Shown here: positions 1-10,500 of the stretch, one piece after another
Layout of the letters: the number at the start of each line of letters is the position of its first letter
How positions within the stretch are numbered: position 1 is the stretch's first letter
From: Gonatopus flavifemur
Lineage: Eukaryota > Arthropoda > Insecta > Hymenoptera > Dryinidae
DNA length: 64,000 nucleotides
Direction of reading: 5' to 3'
NCBI GenBank assembly: GCA_018340375.1
Contig: JAFFJZ010000003.1
Span: 9,734,001-9,798,000 of the forward strand
Made by a program: the position numbers and the translations under genes
Notes under the pieces: generated by a model
Database searches by the model: none
What the model was told of the DNA's origin: nothing
Seen by the model: the letters and a program-made list of their open reading frames with translations, nothing else

Positions 1-179
1 AGAGGTTCCGATTATTGAATGGTGACTTCAATTTCCAGTAGATTTGTAATTCACCATGAATTTAAACAAAAATTCCGAATTTCACGAGATTTTTACCAAA
101 ATTTCCAAGGAAATTTCCAGATAAGGAAGGAAAAATCGTAATGCATGAATCGTAAACTGAGTTCGATCAATGCTGCCCG

Positions 180-316
180 GGTTGAAAAATTTGGACGGGT
201 TTTGTCCCCATATTTCGTTTTTGGACTGATTTTGTCCTGATTGTTGAATAATGCGGATAAAAACAGTCCAAAAATGAAATATCAGGACAAAAACTGTCCA
301 CTCTTTTCGACTCTGG
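180..316. repeat. Foldback (inverted-repeat) element
   Basis: Two arms of about 45 nt (193-237 and 255-299) are reverse complements with roughly 38 of 45 positions matching, around a 17-nt loop. The pairing weakens but continues outwards to about 180 and 316. Each arm holds two imperfect GGAC...GTCC pairs. No ORF is present. It looks like a short non-autonomous hairpin (MITE-like) element. Confidence 0.7.
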
Positions 317-2187
317 TGGTTAACAATTGAAAACCAGTTTTTTCATCATTGAAGATTGAGGAAAGACTCTGATGAACCATTTGGAACTGAAGATCGTGCC
401 ACGTCTGGACCATTTTCGTTTCAAAATCGCACCAGTTCAGAACAATTCTCAATTTAAAATTGCACTATCTCTGAGGCCATCTTGAGTGAAGCTTGTTGCA
501 AATTTTTGTAACATCAAGTTCACAGCGTGCTTGATTAAACCTTGGTTCAAGATCGAGCCAAGCTCTGCACATTATCGCCCTATCATTGGTCCGAAAGAAA
601 AATTAATTCCATCAAAATGTTATTTTGGATATGGTTGAATATTGGGTTATGTTGAATGGTGATTTCTCGACGTTACAATTCACTAGTATGTAAAAAATGA
701 ATATGCATATGATTCATTTCCTCAGGCTCACAAAGTTTCCATGTTTTAGGGGAAATTTATATGTAACATTGAATGACATAGGGAGCATATATGAAGCATT
801 ATATCAACTAAAATTCATGGGAAATTCTCATGCAAATTCCACAAAAATTATGTATATGTATGTATATACATCTCCTCTTCGCAAAAATGAGATGTCGATT
901 GTGCAAACCTGAAAAAATAGCTCGTTGAACGAAGATTGACTTCAAATGATGAGGTCGGAGCTAAAACAACCGTTCACTCTGCTAAGTTCAACAAATCGTA
1001 TTTGAGGGTATTCAAAAGTTGGCTATAAATCGTATTTTTTCTTTGCCAAGTCGAGAACTTTCGTAACCACCCTTACGTACTATTCAAAGAAATATCAGTT
1101 TCTTAATTGTCTGATTTTTTTCGTATGAATCCATTAACCAATGATCGTAACTTTTCCCTTGTGTGTTCCAACGTCACATGTCTGTGATTTAGAAATTTCG
1201 AATATGTTCTGAAACATCCTATGCATTGTAAAAGAAATTGCATAATCTCAGATATTTCGTGGTTCAATAACGTCAATTCATCACAGTTCGATAATCTCTC
1301 CTTCTCAATGTAATGAGTTGTTTTTGTTCCTATTTAAAACTAAAATGACTCGCAAATATCTACGAGGGAACAATCATACAGTCATTGTAAGAACAATAAA
1401 CATACAAATCTGCTTCAGTATGCATTCATAAGTTCCTGTACTTCCAAACGAGAACAAAAACTCGAACCATTACACTGAGGTAACGTCAAATTAACCTAGC
1501 GCTATTACTCTATATGATATCATAAACGACATACAAGAAAATTGAAATTGCCAATGAAGAAAGTACTCGAAAGTATACATGCGCCAGAGATTGTACATTC
1601 TCAGCCATACATAGGAGTTCTATTAATAGGTATAAATGTGAAGAATTTTACAATGAGTCCTAGAAGTATCTTAACTTTTATGTAATTGCGAAGAAATTAT
1701 GTGGGATGGGAAGATTTATTTAAGAATGTTATGAAAATTGTATAAAATCTTGGATTGTGGAATAGTTTAATAGAATTTGTATGCAATTTTTATACATTCC
1801 TTGAATCCAAACCTGATAAAGTTATTTCCTAATACAAGATTGAACCACAATTTTGATTGGATTTATGTGAGAACTTTGTTTATGAAATTTTGTAGGGAAA
1901 AATAGTATTTCGATTCACAGCAAATCCACGGTAACAAGTTGATCATCGAGTTGTCGTGATAAAAATGAAACATGACATACTGCATAAAGAGCGTGACAGT
2001 AGGAGTCAACACCCTATTTGTTTCATTTCGCACTGCTTGCACGCTCTTTGTACATTTCCAGATTTATTACGCGTATTCTACATTGGGACCATTATAATGA
2101 AAAAAATACTTCTCAATACAAAGATTTTATGCAGTTATTTTATACTCCATATTCCGAATTCCATGAGACGGAATCACTTTCGAGTTA
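317..2187. other. Non-coding AT-rich sequence
   Basis: I see no supported gene. The longest open frames are about 70-85 codons, low in complexity, and have no family resemblance or plausible splice context. This is intergenic or intronic background. Confidence 0.6.
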
Positions 2188-2474
2188 TCCTGTTGAAAAT
2201 TCGCGGATGAATACGATTCAAGGACCGCGTTCTCCTTCCGGGTCCTGCGCGGAACCCTTCAGGGTCGCGTTCAAGGTCCCCTGAGTTCCCGGTCAGGATC
2301 GCTCAGGGATCTTTCAAACGGGAACTCAAATGGTCCTGGCCCGCAACCTGAGGGACCCTGAGTGAAAGGGTTCCGCGCAGGATCTGGAAGAACAACGCGG
2401 GTCGTTGGTGAGAACCCGATTGGTTCTGGGTGGAAATTTCGCGATCCCATTAATCCAGGAATTTTCAACGGGGA
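2188..2474. mobile_element. GC-rich MITE-like foldback element
   Basis: The outer ends CCTGTTGAAAATTC (from 2189) and GAATTTTCAACGGGG (2459-2473) are inverted repeats. Inside, 2227-2264 pairs with 2356-2398 around the shared core GGTTCCGCGCAGGA. The body is strikingly GC-rich against its AT-rich surroundings, which suggests insertion from a separate repeat family. It has no transposase and no ORF with meaning. No clear target-site duplication was identified. Confidence 0.7.
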
Positions 2475-4699
2475 AAAGATTTTGTAGAATTTTTGTACAC
2501 TTCAAATATAAAACAACTCTATTTATGAATTATTTATACATGGAGTGATGCTGATTTAGTGATTTAGAATTTTTTTTCAGATGAATCTATAAAGAATTTG
2601 AAACATGGACTTTTTAAATCATTTCATTTGCTTGGAAATGTAGCTTCACAATTCGTTTATAATACCGTTTTAGATCACCACGATATCCGATCTGGGCAAT
2701 CGAATATGAAGAATTTCATTGTACGTACCATGTGAAGTATGTTGGAATAATCGAAAACATTGAATATGCGTATTGGTAATCGTCCGTTCGATCAATTCCC
2801 ATCAGTGAAGTACGATGAGTTGAAAAAGTATCTTCTCACGTGAACTTTCATATAATTATATAAACATTGTGTAAAATAGGAAAGCCTATGAACGGTGAAT
2901 CAAAAAAGTATCTCCCTACGCAATGTTTATATCATTGTAGAAAAAGAACATTCAAAGAGTAGGTTCTTCCATGAATTATGTAAAAATGAGATAAGATCTT
3001 GATTTGAAAAATCACTTTGTGGAATTGACGTACCACTTTTGTAGATTCCATATAAATTCCATGCAACATTGAATAGAAATTATATTTCATCCCCTGATCG
3101 TTCCTCCACTTCGAGGAACTATTTCACCTTTTGGGTGATGAATCATCTACGAATGAAGTATAAGTCTACCAGGTGATGGTAATGGTTTGGTTCAATTCTT
3201 CTAGTAGAATTTTTTCAGAATTATAAAATTTGCATATATTTGTCATCCGAAAAATGTTTGTAAAATTTTTCTCCAAAAAATGTTGGCAGGTAAAAATTGC
3301 TTCACGATGGATGACTTTTTCCTTACTTTTTGGAGGATTCCACGTCCAAGAAGCAGGATAGTTTCTCAAAATAGAAGGAAAATTTGCCATTAATAATGAA
3401 AAAACAATTCTCAGGGATGAGATGCAGCATCAAAGTGAAGCAAAATTCCCCATTTTTTTTTTTAACAGTGTGCCATGACAATTCTATGGAATTATATACA
3501 ATTCCACAAGCTTCCGAAATTAATTGAGGATTTTTCATCTTGAAATTTACAATATAAAAAGTGAATGTGAAATTTTCCCTCATTTTGGTGGCAGCAAAAA
3601 TCCCTCACGTGGGGTAAACTCGTTTCTGAAGAATTTTCCTTCATTTGGAGATAATTTTCTACCAAGTGGACTTCTCACTTTCTCACTTTTATTTTTGACA
3701 GTGTGCATCAATGTTATTTCCAGACAATATTGTCGAACTTCTGACAGACTTCGAAGTAAAAATAAATCATCATTCATAACACGAATCACCTGAATTTGCA
3801 ATGTAATTCTTACAACATAATCAAAGAATGATACTCACACATATGATTCTCGATCCAGCACAGCGAATAATATAAAAATCCGCGGTTGTTCTTGGAAGAC
3901 AGAAGCTTTCGATCGATCAATTGAAATTGGTACATGCATGAGATGTTGAGTAAGACCCTTTTTTCTCATCATTATTTCAAAAGAAAGTCTGGTCATTATT
4001 AAAAAGAATCTCTATTGATCTGCGTTACGATATTCCATGAAATTTTATTTCGAAGATTCGATAATTATACCGAAATGCGAATTAGACTTCCCAAGTGTAA
4101 CAAATGTGTTACACCATCTGGCAAATAAGTTACCGAAACATTGATGATAGATTGAAAATTTGTCAATACACCGTCGAAGATATTATTAATTATACATGGT
4201 TTGAAATAAGGTGAGGATTGTAGGATATATTTACTATCGAGAGATTGAATATACCTAGATATGACACAACGACATAAGAAGATCGATGAAAGAAAGGATT
4301 ATGATCAATCGTAATATCGAATTAATATCAAAGGGATGCATTCGAGGCTGGAAAGAAAAACATTAATATTCCAATTGAGCATTAAATATAATTTAAAGAT
4401 TCTTGGTATAGTAACAAATTGTATTGCGTAAAAAATATTACAAGTGAGTACACAAATGAAGAGGGAATATATCCATACACCAAACTCGAAGTAATCTTCG
4501 CATTTGAGTTGACGAGAGATTTTCTATGATTATATATTGCACGATCGCGTGCAAGGTAACGCCAGGTAGTTATTTCTTTTCTTTACCCTAATGACGTTCA
4601 TGTCGATATCGACAAAGGACAAGAGAGATGAAAAACTGGAGGATGATGAAGAAGCGTTCTACTTAGTTCGCCTCGTTTTCAATTCATAATATCTGTGCC
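2475..4699. other. Non-coding AT-rich sequence
   Basis: No gene is supported. Several overlapping open frames of 70-90 codons on both strands (3166-3801) shadow one another and look random. Confidence 0.55.
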
Positions 4700-5350
4700 T
4701 TTTGCATCATCACGTAATCATTAGATCAGATGACACGACGTCTTTTCGCACGTCTCCTACGGATGAACGAACGTAGGTACGTACGTACGAGTACGTACGA
4801 GCGAACGAAGGAGCTTTCACTACGAACTGCAAGAGTTACTGCATCGTGTGGGCGGCGTAAGAAGGAAAAGAGAAATAGAAGGAGAATAAGAAGAAGAAGA
4901 AGAGGAGAAGGATTCACAGCGAAGATGGAGATGAAGAAGAACAAGTTACAGCAGCAACCAGAGTACAACCGAAACAAAAGGGATTGCAAAGCTACCTTGG
5001 TCTCACTCGCTCTCATTCTCGATCAGTATTCGTGTCAAACTCTTTGAGCGAGCCTAACTCTGACGGAGACGAATAGAGAAGAACCTTCACAGAATTTGTC
5101 TACTTTGTTTTCCCTCTTCTTCTTCTTCTCCTTTTTCTTCTTCTCAAATCAATGAACATAATAATAAAAATAACAATAATTCCCAGATCACCGCATCGAT
5201 GAGTTATCGGATGAGCACGGTTGATGCAAGCAAGCATCTCCGTCGCATATTTCCTTCTGAAGACTTTCACCAAGGACTTAAATTATTGTACCGCGTGTGA
5301 GGCAGTGTGAAGGGAGTTAATTCATGACGTAACAAGCATTCCACGTCATA
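4700..5350. other. CpG-containing purine-rich segment, possible promoter or untranslated first exon
   Basis: Base composition changes here. There are clustered CG dinucleotides with repeated GTACGTACG at 4776-4800, then a long purine tract (4858-4945) and a mirror pyrimidine tract (5110-5145). Both strands stay open for about 100 codons (4730-5047 + and 4726-5016 -), but the predicted proteins are only Arg/Lys- or Ser/Phe-rich low complexity. In insects such segments often mark a promoter or non-coding first exon. That is inference; no TATA box or transcript evidence is available. Confidence 0.3.
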
Positions 5351-6087
5351 TTTATGTACCATAAAACTCATAACAGCAGTTCCATACTCAACCACTCTTT
5401 TATGGGAAAAATTGTACAGAACGAATATATGTATCTATTTGAAAATATGACGAAAAAGACGATTAAAATAATTGGCTACTCCAACTGTTCTTTCCTCCTT
5501 TTCTTCGCCACGTATGTATCATTTTCTTCTTCGGAACATCGATCCTTCTTCGTATAGATTGCTGTACAAGCAAATTGAGCACTCGATGTTGTGTTGAAAA
5601 AAATCATATACGTATTGACTCTCTTGTTCGGATATTATTGTCGTCGTTGATTCGGTTGCTTGTAAGGGTCTATTATTTTGCAACGAACTAGGAATATATT
5701 TTTTTTTCCTTCTCCCATCGAGATATTCGTTTCGAAAGATCATCATTTGATTTCAAATGAAATACGTTCGATACCCATGAATAATTCCGATAAAAAGAGT
5801 TAAAATAATTCCGTGATATTTTCATAATATGCACACACGAATGAAAATTTATGCACTCTTTGAAAAAATTGAGTATGCAAAAAATATATAATTACTCGAA
5901 CCTCCTCGATCATCGAATGGATAAGTGTATATTATTTATATCAAGTACGTAATTTGTATAAATATTCATTGTCGACTATTAATCAAGCTAATTATATCAC
6001 ATCTCGAACACAATAGTCTTAGAAATGTCAAGTTGAAATCATAATCGATAGACGTAGAAGGGATCGTGTTTTACTTCTTTTTTTTTT

Positions 6088-6640
6088 GTGACTGAAGAAA
6101 TGAGCAGAAGAGAGGCGGAACAAAAATGGCATGACTCGATATCGCGAGAAAAGAAAATATTCTTAACATATTCAGATCAGTCAGTGATGTGGAAGTCTGA
6201 TAAAACTCAGCGTGAGTTTGGTTTCATCATAGATCGGTATAATGAAAACGTACTGATGCTCACTATTTCGCAATTGATTGGATCCTACAGAATTCTTTCT
6301 GAAATATTCTATTCAAACTCACAGCCTGATGAGAAGTCAAGTATCGAATTTTAATCTACCCAACATATCTCTGAAAAATGTAAAATTGGATCTACAAAAA
6401 AGTTCAGATAAAACCCAGTGTATTAGGAAGAAAACTTCTTCGATATTTGCTACAGAGGAGAATAACTTCTCTGTTGTTGTAGAACATGTTGCAAGTAATT
6501 TGGGACATCTTTGTTCTATGATACATATAAAAACTCAACTTTTTCCTCCAAGGAAATTTTTTGTCCCCTTAACCGTCTCGAAAGTACAAGTTATAAAACA
6601 TGACATAACTCCGCTAAAAATGACTCTACGGGGAAAGTAA
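6088..6640 (+). other. Unassigned open reading frames, possible gene fragment
   Basis: Two overlapping plus-strand frames (6088-6354, 88 codons; 6278-6640, 120 codons) lie in adjacent phases. The amino-acid mix is more balanced than in most random frames in this window. I recognise no family, signal peptide or domain, and no convincing splice pair joins them. They could be a decayed or frameshifted remnant, one real exon or chance. They lie about 950 nt upstream of the M13 gene, on the same strand, without evidence of being part of it. Confidence 0.2.
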
Positions 6641-6991
6641 AAAAAGCGTTATGAAGCTGAGAAAATTCTCTATGAAATGGCCATTCTTGTGTTTCTGTTA
6701 TCTGTTTGAAAAACTAAGAAAATATCGACAAAAATGCTCATACTCAATCCGATGTAGATTGTTGGACAAAGAGTAGACTTTGCCCTTGAAATTGCGTGTT
6801 CAATTGTTCATTTACGATCATTTTTTACTGAGATATCCAAAGAATGGCCCCTGCAAAGGTGCATTTTTCTCAGGGTGCGTTGGAATATATCTAAGATGGT
6901 TGCGGCCCTTGTGTACTTAGAAAAGAACAAGTTGATTTGAATATTGTAAGGCAGCACTGTTGGATAAATAATTAAATTTAATAGAAACTAT

Positions 6992-7246
6992 GATACCCAG
7001 ATGGAAAAGCATGCTTTGAATATTCTGTGACGTAACGTGTCGTGAACGTACTATCATGAACTCTGCTTAGCTTGCGATGATGCATAGAATGTAAACATTA
7101 TGTCTGCATTATGGTGCCATCACCTCGTTTTGCCACCAATAACAATGCTTTATGCGGAAACACCTTGGCACCATGATGCGAAAATTTCTTGGCATCCACG
7201 TCACCATTATGATGGCATTATGGAGACATTTTCCTATCTGGGATAT
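6992..7246. mobile_element. Short inverted-terminal-repeat element
   Basis: The ends read TACCCAGATGGAAAA (from 6994) and TTTTCCTATCTGGGATA (7229-7245), which are near reverse complements. The interior repeats the words CATTATGG and GGCACCAT several times in both orientations. It is about 255 bp with no ORF, and is MITE-like. It sits about 340 nt upstream of the M13 start codon and so may lie in that gene's promoter region. Confidence 0.55.
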
Positions 7247-7513
7247 AAAATTTCATGACTAGCCATTGAATTGAGACACATTTTCATACTTAAGAATTAA
7301 TTATCAGAATTCACTGGAATCACAAAATTTTCGAATTAAAGTTACATAGATTCTTAAAATTAAAAAACCGCGTAAATATTATTTGAATAGTTTCGTAATG
7401 TTCCATTGAATTTCACTTGAATTTTTCCAACAGGAAATATTCCAAAATATATCGTCCTTGACATGTGCGGTACATGATAACACGAAGAAATAGCAATTTA
7501 TGGTCAATAATTC

Positions 7514-7520
7514 TATATAT
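7514..7520 (+). promoter_or_regulatory. Possible TATA box of the M13-like gene
   Basis: TATATAT lies about 70 nt before the chosen ATG (7587), giving room for a start site near 7545 and a short leader. AT-rich DNA yields such matches by chance, so this is weak. If real, it argues against the alternative upstream ATG at 7500. Confidence 0.2.
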
Positions 7521-7586
7521 TTCCCCAGACAACATGAATTGTTCTTTGGAAAAAATCGTCTACAGTTGCAATACGTTCGAAAAAAT

Positions 7587-10500
7587 ATGTGGTTTTTGAG
7601 AATTCAAAGCAAATTCATTCTAATAATATTCTTATTCGCCGAACTAACCAGATGCATCGATGACATAAATTCAGGTGCAACGGATAAAATAGGTAATTGA
7701 TTTTATGACTGAAATTTTCAAAGTATCTTTTTATTCATTGTGTACCATTCGATAGTGCAACAAATGCGAGAGAACGTGAATTTCGCGATCCAACCTTGCG
7801 AAAATTTCTACAATTTCACGTGCGGAAATGGCATGGAGAAGTATATTCCTAAACTCAACGATAATTCATCACCTATGGACGTTGTATATCCTGAAGAAAA
7901 CGAACTTCGCGATACCATCAATTTAAAATTATTAGGTAAAAATCTTGCTATCTCTTTGTTTTTGATTCCCAATATGTGCTTTCTCATCATCATGTGGTTT
8001 TCGAATAGCATTACTCCAGCCACAGGAGAAGATCAATAGAGTATATGAACCGCATTGGATGAAAAAAGGTGAGAATATGAAATTTCTACATGAAGATAAT
8101 ATTTGACTTTTATAAAAATCGCACACGGAGAAAAAGGAATTCGCTGTGGCAGCGAAATCTACCTTTGCTGGGTTCATTTTGCCAGAGCAGCAAATTTTTT
8201 GCTGTGACAGCAAACTATTTGCTGTTCCAGCAATCTTGTTAGCTGCGACAGCGAATTTTTAGCTGTGGCAGCAAAAAATGTTTGCCATCCCAGCAAAATT
8301 GGTTTGCTATTCTGCATGTAATACTGAAAATTTGCTGGCGGAGCAAACATTTTTTGCTGCCACAGCTAAAAAATTGCTGTCGTAGCTAACACAATTGCTG
8401 TCATAGCAAATTTTTAGCTAGGTCAGCAAAAAATTTTGCTATTCTATATATAATACCTCGATTTGCTGCGTCAGCAAATTTTTCCTCTCCGTGCAAAAGA
8501 AGATTTTCAATGAATCAACCGAGGTAAGAGGTTTACAAAATGTATTTTTACTCCAAAGTGAGGAAGATCTGAGATACCAAGTGATAAGTATCAATCACGG
8601 TCGGAATTCAAAATTTCGAAACTTCAAATGTATTAAAAAACAAAAAACAAAATGAAAATGAGGAACTGAAAAAATCACTCGATGAAATGTGACGTTCATC
8701 GTTTTGAATTGTGCAAATTGTATTGTGGTGTAAACGTTTGAAGACTAACGGGAGAGATTGAAAAGATGATGCAAAAATCAAGAAAATGATAACATAAAAA
8801 GGACAAAAACCAAATCGCTTTATACAATTCAATTATCAGCGTTTTCAAGTTCATTCGCACCAGGTCCTTTTTGAAAAATGTTCATGATCTTCCGTATTTT
8901 CATGCAAACATTTATTTTCTGAACCTTGCCGCTTTTGGTGAATCAGAAAATCAAGGAAAGGTTTCACACGAAAAAGAAGAATAGTTGAAGCAACTGCTCA
9001 AATACTTGATTTTCGACCATCTACTTGAGTAGTCGATAGAACGATCCCATTTCCATAGAAGATCGAGTCCAAACTTTTTCGAACCTCAAACAATCTTTAA
9101 TGAGACTTGATGAATTCAATGTTCCTGCATCAGTCAAACTCTTGAAAAAATAGTGATCAAATTTTCTATATTTGTATTAAAAAATCAATTTTGTCGTTAT
9201 GTCAAAATAAAATGTCTTATTTAAAAAAAATAAAAGTAAAATGTTTTTCGAATATGAGAATGGATCATCATTTATTAAATTTTATCAGTCTCAACTTCAC
9301 GTAATGGACTTCTCTAATTGAATAATCTATGCAATACAATTCATGAATTGCGAATTTGTACTTTTTAATGCTCTTCCAAAAATAAAGTTTGGTTTTCAAT
9401 GAAGTAAGGTTTTTTCTCGGCTGAAAGCGAAACCGAAACCAATTTTGGTCGATCTCTAGCAGCAACAATTCAAGTATATCATCGACAATACACCATTTAA
9501 TCACTTGCTGAACTATTCCTTTTCCTCCGTGCAAATTTTCATACAATATTCTTGCGCTGCGTTTTTCCCTGTGTATATGAGAATATCTGAATGTTATTGG
9601 TTTTTTCATTTGAAAAGGCCTGTCCTCTTATCGCCAAATCGACTATACACCGTTCCAAAAATTGGTACACGACGCTAGACTTCAATATGAAGTTTGTATG
9701 AAACTTCAGGGTGAGTTGTTTGTTCGACTTATGCTTACGATTTGAATATTACTCAATTTTCATACTTTTCGACAGATAACAGTTCGGCTCGAAAGGAAGA
9801 TTTCAAAAAATTATTCTCAGTGGTATCGGGTATCTCAGATATTGAAATGCCTCTGCTTCTGAATGACACTGCAAGTGCACGCATGAATGCACAATCGGGA
9901 AGTAATCGTAGTAAAACGATAGTGCGCGTTGTTACTTACTTTGGTCAAAAATTTGGCGAAACCACGCTCTTTGGCGTAGATGTAGGGGCGAATTGGCGCT
10001 TTATGCCAAGGGTGAGTAAGCGAGTTGAATGATATCTTCGAGAGTTCCCAATTCGCTGGGAAATGGTTTCAACCCATTACGGGTCTCTCGTATAACTTTG
10101 TACAATTTTATTCCACTGCTTTGCGTTTTTGTCTATAGTGGAAAAATTACTCTTCGGGAAAATTCACGCCATTCTGACCACTACTTTGGTTTCTTTTACC
10201 AAAAGTTGAAGGAAAAAATTCAGCGTTTTGGCAATGTACCAAAACTTATGAATGTACACAGTATTCCTACTACGGTTTCAACTCTCTGGTATTTGGTAAC
10301 TTATATGTTGTTTGCAGATCAATCCAAAACTAGGGTTTGCGATGTAACTATTGTGCTTTGTGATTTATTGAGGTCTCCGCGACACAAACCTTCATATCTA
10401 TTCGATCACAGGTTCGCCTCATTTGTTTTTGAAATGTCCTCTTTTCAGATACGGAATGCGCACGAAACGTTCGGTGACGATGAATTGAAAATATCTGACA

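Noticed and set aside
4726..5047. Opposed ~100-codon open frames on both strands
   Set aside because: They mirror a purine/pyrimidine tract; the proteins are Arg/Lys- or Leu/Phe/Ser-rich low complexity with no motif.
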